This document shows positions 6,425 through 13,250 of a DNA stretch of 15,532 bases, piece after piece (the stretch's first letter is position 1; the number at the start of each line of letters is the position of its first letter). The DNA comes from Hydrogenophaga sp. (GTDB lineage: Bacteria > Pseudomonadota > Gammaproteobacteria > Burkholderiales > Burkholderiaceae_C). The stretch spans positions 1 through 15,532 of the forward strand of contig JAGXRS010000421.1 of NCBI GenBank assembly GCA_018335615.1, given 5' to 3'. The position numbers were made by a program, and so were the translations under genes. The notes below the pieces were generated by a model. The model was not told the DNA's origin, ran no database searches, and was given only the letters and a program-made list of their open reading frames with translations.

Positions 6425-7285
6425 ATGAAGTCCGTGTCATTCATCCAGCGCAACACGCAGGGCCACTGGGTCGGCGACGGCTTTCCGGTGCGCACGCTGT
6501 TTTCGTACAACGACGACCCCGCCGCGTTCTCGCCGTTTTTGATGCTCGACTACGGTGGCCCGTTCGTGTTCGACGCGACACCGAAGCGCCGCGGCGTGGG
6601 CGCGCACCCGCACCGCGGTTTCGAGACCGTGACCATCGTCTACGACGGCGAGGTCTCGCACCGCGATTCCACCGGCGCGGGCGGCACCATCGGCCCGGGC
6701 GACGTGCAGTGGATGACCGCCGCCTCGGGCATCGTGCACGAGGAGTTCCACAGCGAGGCTTTTGCCCGCAGCGGCGGCGCCTTCCGCATGGTGCAGCTGT
6801 GGGTGAACCTGCCGGTGCGCGACAAGACGGCGCCGCCCGGCTACCAGGGCATCACCGCCGCGCAGACGCCCGTCGTGGAACTGCCCGGCGGTGCGGGCAC
6901 GGTGCGCCTGATCGCGGGCGAATTCGAGGGCGCGAAAGGCCCGGCCCGTACCTTCACGCCCATGCAGGTGTGGGACGTGCAGCTGAAGGCCGGCCACACC
7001 GTGACGCTGCCAGCGCCCGAAGGGCACACCACCGTGCCGCTGGTCTACCAGGGCCGCGTGAAAACGGCCGACGGCCAGGAGGCGGGCGACGCGGAAATGA
7101 TCGTGTTCGAGCGAGCGGGCGACGGCGTGCAGCTCACCGCGCTGGCCGACACCACGCTGCTGTGGCTGTGCGGTGAACCCATTGACGAGCCGGTGGTGGG
7201 CTACGGCCCGTTCGTGATGAACACCGAGCAGGAAATCCGCCAGGCCTTCGTGGATTTCCAGAGCGGGCGGATGGGCGTACTGTGA
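6425..7285 (+). CDS. Pirin-family protein (286 aa)
   Basis: This is a bicupin of the pirin family. Some bacterial members act as quercetin 2,3-dioxygenases; others bind regulators or metabolic enzymes. The N-terminal cupin has the full metal set, H61-P-H63 in G-A-H-P-H-R-G-F-E-T and H105-E-E107 in I-V-H-E-E-F, equivalent to the iron ligands of human pirin (56, 58, 101, 103), so it should bind Fe. A C-terminal cupin (about 160-270) lacks these ligands, as usual. It is cytoplasmic, with no signal peptide. The start is supported by AAGGAG 8 nt upstream. A second pirin gene follows on the same strand after 153 bases. The substrate is unknown. Confidence 0.9.
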   Translation: MKSVSFIQRNTQGHWVGDGFPVRTLFSYNDDPAAFSPFLMLDYGGPFVFDATPKRRGVGAHPHRGFETVTIVYDGEVSHRDSTGAGGTIGPGDVQWMTAASGIVHEEFHSEAFARSGGAFRMVQLWVNLPVRDKTAPPGYQGITAAQTPVVELPGGAGTVRLIAGEFEGAKGPARTFTPMQVWDVQLKAGHTVTLPAPEGHTTVPLVYQGRVKTADGQEAGDAEMIVFERAGDGVQLTALADTTLLWLCGEPIDEPVVGYGPFVMNTEQEIRQAFVDFQSGRMGVL

Positions 7286-7298
7286 TGCCCTGACCGGC

Positions 7299-7401
7299 AC
7301 CGTTCGGGCCAAGCCTTTGACATGCCCAGGACAGGCTGTGTCGAAGCCCTCCGCTTCCGATCATCCTGCGCTTGTCGAAAGACAAGCCCAGGGCGAACGG
7401 T
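7299..7401. repeat. Dispersed palindromic repeat between the pirin genes
   Basis: The element is bounded by ACCGTTCG (7299-7306) and its reverse complement CGAACGGT (7394-7401). It contains a perfect hairpin CTTGTC-GAAA-GACAAG (7371-7386) and a smaller one GACA-N5-TGTC (7330-7342). Its right end, ACAAGCCCAGGGCGAACGG, matches 16 of 19 bases of the repeat at 11475-11493. Elements of the TTCGACAGGCTCAGGGCGAACGG type are abundant between genes in many beta- and alphaproteobacteria (recalled). It probably shapes transcript ends; no gene is seen in 7286-7438. Confidence 0.65.
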
Positions 7402-7438
7402 TTTCATTGCACGCATCCGGACATTCAAGGAGCCTGAC

Positions 7439-8308
7439 ATGCTGGACATGGTGATCAACGCCCGCGCCGCCGACCTGGGCCACGGCCTGCAGGTGCGCCG
7501 TGTGCTGCCCTTTGCGAAGCGCCGCCAGGTCGGCCCCTTCGTGTTCCTGGACCACGCTGGCCCGGTGCCGCTGCCGGCCGAGTACAGCCGCGCGGCCGAC
7601 GTGCGCCCGCACCCGCACATCGGCCTGTCCACCGTGAGCTATTTGCTCAGCGGGCAGATCACGCACCGCGACAGCCTGGGCACCGTGCAGATCATCCGGC
7701 CCGGCGAGGTGAACTGGATGACGGCCGGGCGCGGCATCAGCCACAGCGAGCGCTTCACCTACCCCGACTCCTACGCGGGCGGCGGGCTGGAACTGATGCA
7801 GCTCTGGGTGGCCCTGCCCGAGGCGGACGAGACCTGCGAGCCAGCCTTCACCCACACGCCCGCCGAGGCCCTGCCGGTGATCGAAGCCAACGGCGTGTGG
7901 ATGCGCCTGGTGGCGGGCAGCGCCTACGGCAAGCGCAGCCCCGTGCGCACGCATTCGCCGCTGTTCTTCCTGCACACCGAGTGGCAGGCCGGAGCGCAGC
8001 ACACCCTGCCGGGCGGCCACTCAGAACAGGCGGTGTACGTGGCCAAGGGCGAGATCGAACACAGCGGCACGGTGTACCAGCCGGGCCAGCTGCTGGTGTT
8101 CGGCGACGACGCGGACGCGGTGATCACGGCCCGCACACCGGCCACGCTCATGCTCTTCGGCGGCGAGCCGCTGGGCGAGCGACACATTTTCTGGAACTTC
8201 GTGTCCTCCAGCCAGGAGCGCATCGAACAGGCCAAGGCCGACTGGGCCGCCGGGCGTTTTGCGCTGCCGCCGGATGACCAGGACGAGTGGATTCCGCTGC
8301 CGGGGTGA
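7439..8308 (+). CDS. Second pirin-family protein (289 aa)
   Basis: This is a second bicupin with the pirin metal ligands kept: H58-P-H60 in R-P-H-P-H-I-G and H102-S-E104 in I-S-H-S-E-R-F. The surroundings (G-P-F-V-F-L-D-H-A-G-P and G-E-V-N-W-M-T-A-G-R-G-I) are typical of the family. It is clearly diverged from the first pirin, so this is an old duplication or independent recruitment rather than a recent tandem copy. I chose ATG 7439 because AAGGAG lies 7 nt before it. A longer frame from 7322 would translate the dispersed repeat and has no family similarity. It could be cotranscribed with the first pirin despite the 153-bp gap. The substrate is unknown. Confidence 0.9.
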   Translation: MLDMVINARAADLGHGLQVRRVLPFAKRRQVGPFVFLDHAGPVPLPAEYSRAADVRPHPHIGLSTVSYLLSGQITHRDSLGTVQIIRPGEVNWMTAGRGISHSERFTYPDSYAGGGLELMQLWVALPEADETCEPAFTHTPAEALPVIEANGVWMRLVAGSAYGKRSPVRTHSPLFFLHTEWQAGAQHTLPGGHSEQAVYVAKGEIEHSGTVYQPGQLLVFGDDADAVITARTPATLMLFGGEPLGERHIFWNFVSSSQERIEQAKADWAAGRFALPPDDQDEWIPLPG

Positions 8309-8336
8309 CTTGTTGCTGACGCCTCCGCAGAGCCTG

Positions 8337-8365
8337 TCAAACGCCATCAAACGCCATCAAACGCC
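8337..8365. repeat. 10-bp direct repeat, about 2.9 copies
   Basis: TCAAACGCCA is repeated head to tail at 8337, 8347 and 8357. The last, incomplete copy covers the stop codon and final residues of the YitT gene. Because the unit is not a multiple of three, gain or loss of copies within the gene end could shift where the protein ends. Confidence 0.7.
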
Positions 8366-8980
8366 CAGGTAACGCCCCGGCCGGTGGTTGAGCGTGAGGA
8401 TGGCGCCCACGGCCACCGCACCCAGCACCGACTGCAGCACCCGCTCGGGCGGCACCACGGCGAACGCGGCCAGCACCACCAGCACGTCCACCGCCATCTG
8501 CACATGGCCGGCGCGCACGCCGCGCGTCTGCTGCAGCCACTGGGCGACGATGTTCACGCCGCCCACGCTGGCCTGGTGGCGCAGCAGGGCCAGCAGGCCG
8601 AAGCCGATGAGGAAGCCGCCCAGCACCGACGCCACCCAGGCGTTGAGCAACTCGAAGCGCACCACCTGCGGCGCCAGCGCGGTGCACAGCGACACCAGCG
8701 TCACCGCCACCAGGCTCTTGAGCGTGAAAGCCGTGCCCAGGCGCCGCCACGACAGCCAGAAGAACGGCAGGCTGAACGCAAAGAAGCACAGTGCCAGGCT
8801 CCAGCCCGTGGCGTAGCTCACCAGGAAGGCGAGGCCGGCCACGCCGCCGGTGAGCAGGCCGGCGTGGGCAAACATGGTGAGCCCCAGCGCCACGAACAGC
8901 GAACCGGCCAGCAGCGCGTGCCCGTCGTCGAGCCAGGAATGGGAAAGTCGGGCCAGGGCCGAGGGAGTGGACAGGGACAT
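8357..8980 (-). CDS. YitT-family membrane protein (207 aa)
   Basis: About five to six hydrophobic segments and the signature G-L-T-M-F-A-H-A-G-L-L-T-G-G-V-A-G near the N-terminus, plus A-S-V-G-G-V-N-I-V-A-Q in the second half, fit the YitT membrane family. The C-terminal soluble DUF2179 domain of longer members is absent, giving a short, membrane-only version. Function is not established for the family; a transporter role is often assumed. ATG 8980 was chosen; GTG 8986 is possible. It begins 40 nt after the DUF1348 gene on the same strand, so it may be the last gene of the cyanase operon, though a functional link is only suggested by position. Confidence 0.8.
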   Translation of the reverse strand: MSLSTPSALARLSHSWLDDGHALLAGSLFVALGLTMFAHAGLLTGGVAGLAFLVSYATGWSLALCFFAFSLPFFWLSWRRLGTAFTLKSLVAVTLVSLCTALAPQVVRFELLNAWVASVLGGFLIGFGLLALLRHQASVGGVNIVAQWLQQTRGVRAGHVQMAVDVLVVLAAFAVVPPERVLQSVLGAVAVGAILTLNHRPGRYLGV

Positions 8981-9020
8981 GCCCACCGCACAAGCACATC
9001 GCGTGCCGTGCGGCGGCGCG

Positions 9021-9488
9021 CTACAGCCCCAGCGCGCTCAGGCCCGGGTGCTCGGCCGGGCGCGGGCCCAGCGGCCAGTGGAACAGGCGTTCGCTGGCGT
9101 GGATGGGCCGGTCGTTGATGCTGGCGTGGCGCTGCGCCATGTAGCCCGCGTCGTTGAACTGCCAGTTCTCGTTGCCGAAGGAGCGGAACCACTGGCCCGA
9201 ATCGTCGTGCCACTCGTAGACGAAGCGCACGGCGATGCGGTGCGTGTCGAAGGCCCACAGTTCCTTGATGAGCCGGTAGTCCAGCTCGCGCGCCCACTTG
9301 CGCACCAGGAACGCGTGCACCTCGGAGCGCCCGCGCGGAAACTCCGCCCGGTTGCGCCAGCGCGTGTCGTCGGTGTAGACCTTGACCACCCGGTCAGGGT
9401 CGCGTGTGTTCCAGGCGTCCTCCGCCATGCGCACCTTTTGCGCGGCGGTCTCGGCGGTGAAGGGCGGCAGCGGTGGCCGAGGTTCCAT
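9021..9488 (-). CDS. DUF1348 / NTF2-like protein (155 aa)
   Basis: The pattern A-E-D-A-W-N-T-R-D-P-D-R-V near the N-terminus, then Y-T-D-D-T-R-W-R-N-R-A-E-F, R-K-W-x-R-E-L-D-Y-R-L-I-K-E-L-W-A-F and F-V-Y-E-W-H-D-D-S-G-Q-W, is characteristic of the DUF1348 branch of the NTF2-like (cone-shaped alpha+beta) fold. Members are small soluble proteins with a pocket; no reaction is established. The length is normal. GTG 9500, with AGGA very close upstream, is an alternative start to ATG 9488. It follows the second binding-protein gene by about 57 bases on the same strand and could be cotranscribed with the cyanase operon. Confidence 0.82.
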   Translation of the reverse strand: MEPRPPLPPFTAETAAQKVRMAEDAWNTRDPDRVVKVYTDDTRWRNRAEFPRGRSEVHAFLVRKWARELDYRLIKELWAFDTHRIAVRFVYEWHDDSGQWFRSFGNENWQFNDAGYMAQRHASINDRPIHASERLFHWPLGPRPAEHPGLSALGL

Positions 9489-9545
9489 GACGTGATCCAC
9501 TTTCCTGGAGGTTGAAGCGTGAAATTGAAATGGCGTCAGCCCCGC

Positions 9546-10931
9546 TCAGGCCCCGACCCGGATCGGGAACGATCGCAGGTAGTCGTCCGGCCGGGTGGCA
9601 TCGAAGGGCTTGCCCATGATGCGGTGGGGGCGCATCGTGCCCTCGGGCGCGCGCCAGCCGGCCTGCGCCATCTGCTTCTTGGCGTCGGTCAGCAGGAACA
9701 CCTGGTCGGCGATCTGCTGGAAGTTGACGTCGCTCTTGAGGTAGCCCCAGCGCTTCATCTGCGTGAGCATCCAGATGGCCTGGCTGTGCCAGGGCACCGG
9801 GTCGAACAGGATGCGGTCGGGCACGTCGTGGCGGTTGCCCAGGCCATCGTCGTACTGGCCGGTCATCACCTGCATCAGCAACTCGGGTGGCTGGTTGAGG
9901 TATTGCGGTTGCGCAATGGCCTGCACCATCTGCTCGCGCGAGCTGGGCATGCTGGCCAGCACCGACGCGCTGATGATGGCCCGGTACAGCGCCGAGAACG
10001 TGTCGGGATACTGCTGGATGAAGGCCGCCGACACGCCAAACGCACAGCAGGGGTGCCCGTCCCAGATGGCCCGGGTGAGCAGGTGGATGAAGCCCACGCC
10101 CTCGAACACCGCGCGCTGGTTGAAGGGCTCGGCCACGATGAAGCCGTCAATGGCCTGCGACTTGAGCTGGGCCAGCATGTCGGGGGGCGCCATCACCTGC
10201 AGCGTCACGTCCTTGTCGGGGTTGAGCCCGTGCTCCGCGAGGTAATAGCGCAGCAGGTAGTTGTGCATCGAGTGCTCGAAGGGGATGCCGAAGCGCATGC
10301 CCTTCCAGTTTTTCGGGTCGCGGTTGTCCTTGTGTTTCTGGTGCAGGGTGATGGCGTTGCCGTTGGTGTTCTGGATGGAGGCCACATGCATCGGCTGCGC
10401 GGGCGAGCCCAGCCCCAGCGACATGGCCAGGGGCATGGGCGACAGAAAATGCGTCGCGTCCAGCTCGCCCTTGAGCATGCGATCACGGATCGGTCCCCAG
10501 CCCGGGATCTTGACCAGCTGCACATTCAGCCCCCGCCGCTGGTAGAGCCCCATCGGCTCGGCACCGATCAGCGGCGTGGCACAGGTGATGGGCAGGAACC
10601 CCAGTTTCAGGTCCTTCTTCTCCGGCGGGCGCTGGTCCTGCGCCATGGCCTGCAAACCGACCAGTGCGCCGGCGGGCAGCACCGCCGCCACCGCCGCGCG
10701 CAAGCTGGCCGCGCCCACGGTCTGCAACAGCTGGCGCCGCAGGGCCGACGACGGAAACAGCGCCTTCAGGAGCGCCGCTTCCTGCGTCTGCTGGATGTGC
10801 GCTTCCACGCTGGCCCCGCCTGCCGCCGTGGGGCTGCAGGCCCCGGCGGATGGATGGGGCTGGGCACAGGCGCACGACCAGGTTTCTGGTGCGCGAGCGC
10901 GCACCCGGTCGGACAACAAACGTCGAAACAT
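9546..10931 (-). CDS. Second NrtA/CmpA-type ABC substrate-binding protein (461 aa)
   Basis: It is paralogous along its whole length to the binding protein at 13251-14654: shared I-T-C-A-T-P-L-I, H-F-L-S-P-M-P-L-A-M-S, K-D-N-R-D-P-K-N-W-K-G-M and G-H-P-C-C-A-F-G. NrtA/CmpA/CynA proteins capture nitrate, bicarbonate or cyanate outside the membrane. Residues about 63-98 form a Tat-like signal (A-L-R-R-Q-L-L-Q, hydrophobic core, A-M-A-Q), preceded by an odd 64-residue segment with C20-A-C22-x3-H26. The hydrophobic F of the Tat motif is replaced by L, so export is less certain than for its paralogue. ATG 10931 has GGAGGT just upstream (3 nt), 20 nt after cyanase. It has no permease of its own and presumably shares the upstream one. 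Confidence 0.85.
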   Translation of the reverse strand: MFRRLLSDRVRARAPETWSCACAQPHPSAGACSPTAAGGASVEAHIQQTQEAALLKALFPSSALRRQLLQTVGAASLRAAVAAVLPAGALVGLQAMAQDQRPPEKKDLKLGFLPITCATPLIGAEPMGLYQRRGLNVQLVKIPGWGPIRDRMLKGELDATHFLSPMPLAMSLGLGSPAQPMHVASIQNTNGNAITLHQKHKDNRDPKNWKGMRFGIPFEHSMHNYLLRYYLAEHGLNPDKDVTLQVMAPPDMLAQLKSQAIDGFIVAEPFNQRAVFEGVGFIHLLTRAIWDGHPCCAFGVSAAFIQQYPDTFSALYRAIISASVLASMPSSREQMVQAIAQPQYLNQPPELLMQVMTGQYDDGLGNRHDVPDRILFDPVPWHSQAIWMLTQMKRWGYLKSDVNFQQIADQVFLLTDAKKQMAQAGWRAPEGTMRPHRIMGKPFDATRPDDYLRSFPIRVGA

Positions 10932-10951
10932 GGGACCTCCGCCAGCGCCGC

Positions 10952-11395
10952 TCAGTACTGCTTGTAGGGCAGGAACTTGCCCGACATGACGATGTTCACG
11001 CGGTCGCCGTTCGGGTCGGGCTGGCGCTGCAGGTCCATCTTGAAGTCGATCGCGCTCATGATGCCGTCGCCGAACTCTTCGTGGATCAGTTCCTTGAAGG
11101 TGGTGCCGTACACGCTCACGAGTTCGTAGAAGCGGTAGATCAGCGGGTCGGTGGGCACGCTGGTGGGCAGCGAGCCCTTGTAGGGCACGACCATCAGCCA
11201 CTTCTGCTCTTCCGCGCTCAGGCCGAAGATCTCGCCCAGCACGCTGGCCTGTGCCGGCGTGGCCGTCATCTGGCCCAGGCACAGCGCCGTGGTCCATTCC
11301 TTGGACTGGCCCACGGCGGTGGCCACGTCGGCCCAGCTCAGGCCTTTGGTGACCTTGGTGTTGATGATTTTTTCGGTGACGTCGAGTCGGCTCAT
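10952..11395 (-). CDS. cynS: Cyanase (cyanate hydratase) (147 aa)
   Basis: Cyanase converts cyanate plus bicarbonate to ammonia and CO2 (via carbamate), detoxifying cyanate and releasing nitrogen. The catalytic triad is present with E. coli spacing: R88 and E91 in Y-R-F-Y-E and S114 in G-I-M-S-A-I-D-F (E. coli Arg96, Glu99, Ser122). The N-terminal helical domain and C-terminal dimerisation part are both complete, so it should form the usual decamer in the cytoplasm. GAGG sits 8 nt before the ATG. It lies inside the transporter operon, downstream of the ATPase (116-nt gap holding a repeat) and 20 nt before the second binding protein. No carbonic anhydrase (cynT) or CynR is in the window. Confidence 0.97.
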   Translation of the reverse strand: MSRLDVTEKIINTKVTKGLSWADVATAVGQSKEWTTALCLGQMTATPAQASVLGEIFGLSAEEQKWLMVVPYKGSLPTSVPTDPLIYRFYELVSVYGTTFKELIHEEFGDGIMSAIDFKMDLQRQPDPNGDRVNIVMSGKFLPYKQY

Positions 11396-11464
11396 GGTGT
11401 TGCCTCTTGGTGTGGGTGAAGAAAAGGAAAAATCGAGAAGAAGTGGCGCAACAGCGCCGCAGAA

Positions 11465-11505
11465 CGGCCCTTCGACAGGCTCAGGGCAAACGGCCGGCAG
11501 GCCGT
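11465..11505. repeat. Dispersed repeat and hairpin inside the cyanase operon
   Basis: CGGCCCTTCGACAGGCTCAG begins a copy of the common GACAGGCTCAGGGCAAACGG-type repeat (to 11493). It is followed by a hairpin ACGGCC-GGCA-GGCCGT at 11490-11505. It lies between the ATPase and cyanase genes, so it will be transcribed within the operon and may act as an attenuator or an mRNA-processing or stability element. Confidence 0.6.
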
Positions 11506-11511
11506 ACCGGG

Positions 11512-12396
11512 TCAGTGTGCCTTCGCGCGGCTGACCAGGAAATCGACGATGTGGTTGCGCAGCTCGTAATAGCCGTCCAGGTGGTGCAGCTGTGCCCGCG
11601 TGCGGCCGCGTGGCAGCGGGTTGACCACCACCTCGGCCATGCCGCCGGGCTTGTAGCCGCTGTCGGTTTCCTGGCCGTTGCTCATGAGCAGAATGCGGTC
11701 GGCCAGCAGGATGGCCTCGTCCACGTCGTGGGTGATCATGAAGACGGTCTGTTGGGTCTCGCGCACGATGCCCATCAGCTCGTCCTGGATGGTGCCGCGC
11801 GTGAGCGCGTCGAGCGCGCCAAACGGCTCGTCCAGCAGCAGCATCTTGGGGCTGATGGCAAAGGCCCGCGCGATGCCCACGCGCTGCTTCATGCCGCCCG
11901 AGAGCTGGCTGGGTTTCTTGTCGATGGCGGGACTCAGGCCCACCATGGCGACGTGCTTTTCCACCTGCTGGTCGATCTCGGCGCGGCCCCAGTCGGGCCA
12001 GCGCGACTTGACGGCAAACGCGATGTTCTGGCGCACGGTGAGCCAGGGCATGAGCGCGTGGCTCTGGAACACCACGCCACGCTCCAGGCTGGGGCCGCTG
12101 ATCTCGCGGCCGTCCATGAAGCAGTGGCCGCTGCTGGCGGTGTCCAGCCCCGCGAGCACGTTCAGGATGGTGGTCTTGCCGCAGCCGCTGTGGCCGATGA
12201 TGCAGACGAACTCGCCCTTGTCGAGGGTGAAGGACACGTCGGCGAACACGGGCTTGTCGGCCTGGTAGGCCTTGGCCAGGTGCTCGACTTTCAGGAAACC
12301 GGACATCGGGGAAACCTTCGGGTTGGGGGAAGCGGCCGGGGCCGGGGCAGGCACGGCGCGGGCAGCGCTTTCGCGCACGGCGGATTCATTCCACAT
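11512..12396 (-). CDS. ABC transporter ATPase, NrtD/CmpD/SsuB type (294 aa)
   Basis: All ABC ATPase motifs are intact: Walker A G68-H-S-G-C-G-K-T-T76, Q-loop Q111, signature L-S-G-G-M-K-Q-R at 165-172, Walker B M-L-L-L-D-E-P with E190, D-loop A-L-D, and H-loop H223. The M-K-Q-R and A-L-D-A-L-T-R patterns are those of nitrate/cyanate/taurine importers. It powers uptake through the permease encoded just upstream. The start at 12396 overlaps the permease end by 11 bases and gives an Ala/Pro-rich 30-residue extension. ATG 12306, with AAGG 9 nt upstream, would give a standard 264-residue protein and is a serious alternative. Confidence 0.9.
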   Translation of the reverse strand: MWNESAVRESAARAVPAPAPAASPNPKVSPMSGFLKVEHLAKAYQADKPVFADVSFTLDKGEFVCIIGHSGCGKTTILNVLAGLDTASSGHCFMDGREISGPSLERGVVFQSHALMPWLTVRQNIAFAVKSRWPDWGRAEIDQQVEKHVAMVGLSPAIDKKPSQLSGGMKQRVGIARAFAISPKMLLLDEPFGALDALTRGTIQDELMGIVRETQQTVFMITHDVDEAILLADRILLMSNGQETDSGYKPGGMAEVVVNPLPRGRTRAQLHHLDGYYELRNHIVDFLVSRAKAH

Positions 12397-13249
12397 AGGT
12401 CACCGCCTTCTGCAGTTGCGCGAACATCAGGTCGAGCAGCATGCCGACCACGCCGATGAGCAACACCGCGAAGATCACGTTGGTCAGCGACAGGTTGTTC
12501 CACTCGTTCCACACGAAGTAGCCCACCCCGGTGCCACCCACCAGCATCTCGGCCGCCACGATCACCAGCCAGGCAATGCCCATGCTGATGCGCATGCCGG
12601 TGAGGATGGTGGGTGCGGCCGCTGGCAGGATGACCTGGAAGGCCTTGCGGATGGGGTTCACCTCCAGCGTGCTCGCCACGTTGAGCCACTCGCGCTTGAC
12701 GGCGGAGACACCGAACGCGGTGTTGATCAGCATCGGCCACACCGAGCAGATGAAGATGACGAAGATGCCGCTCACGTCCGAGTCTTTCAGCGCGTAGAGC
12801 GCCAGCGGCATCCAGGCCAGCGGACTGATGGGTTTGAGCACCTGCACGAAGGGGTCGAGCGCCTTGCGCATCAGGGGCGACATGCCGATGAGGAAGCCCA
12901 GCGGGATCGCCACCACCATGGCCAGCAGGTAACCCGCCGCCACGCGCGCCAGCGAATGCCCGAGCTGGATGCCGATGCCCTTGTCGTTCGGTCCGTTGTC
13001 GTAGAACGGGTCCGACAGGTGCCCCCAGCTCGCCTGCGCCACCGCCAGCGGCCCCGGCACGCCAGCGCTTTTGGCGGCCCCCGGGTCCTGGCCCATCATC
13101 TGCAGGTATTCGATCTCGTCGGCGCTCAGGCCGGCCGACGACCCCCCCACGGACGGACCGCTGGTGGCCAGCGACCAGATGCCGAGAAAGCACACCAGCA
13201 GCAGCAGCGAAACCACCGCTGCGCGTGCGTTGAGGCTGATGCTTTTCAT
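12386..13249 (-). CDS. ABC transporter permease, NrtB/CmpB type (287 aa)
   Basis: An N-terminal membrane helix (about 9-28) is followed by a periplasmic stretch (about 30-85) and then five or so further helices of the BPD_transp_1 fold. The ATPase-contact (EAA) loop is recognisable at L-E-V-N-P-I-R-K-A-F-Q-V-I-L-P-A-A-A-P. It is a homodimeric inner-membrane channel for a small anion by family; context suggests cyanate. I chose ATG 13249, which lies one base after the upstream stop and has AAGG 7 nt before it, over an in-frame TTG at 13264. It is tightly coupled to the binding-protein gene before it and the ATPase after it. Confidence 0.9.
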   Translation of the reverse strand: MKSISLNARAAVVSLLLLVCFLGIWSLATSGPSVGGSSAGLSADEIEYLQMMGQDPGAAKSAGVPGPLAVAQASWGHLSDPFYDNGPNDKGIGIQLGHSLARVAAGYLLAMVVAIPLGFLIGMSPLMRKALDPFVQVLKPISPLAWMPLALYALKDSDVSGIFVIFICSVWPMLINTAFGVSAVKREWLNVASTLEVNPIRKAFQVILPAAAPTILTGMRISMGIAWLVIVAAEMLVGGTGVGYFVWNEWNNLSLTNVIFAVLLIGVVGMLLDLMFAQLQKAVTYVE

Positions 13250-13250
13250 G

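Noticed and set aside
10961..11190. GTAGGGC words inside cynS resembling half of the 14771-14788 dyad
   Set aside because: They are single half-sites within codons for conserved P-Y-K residues, with no inverted partner.
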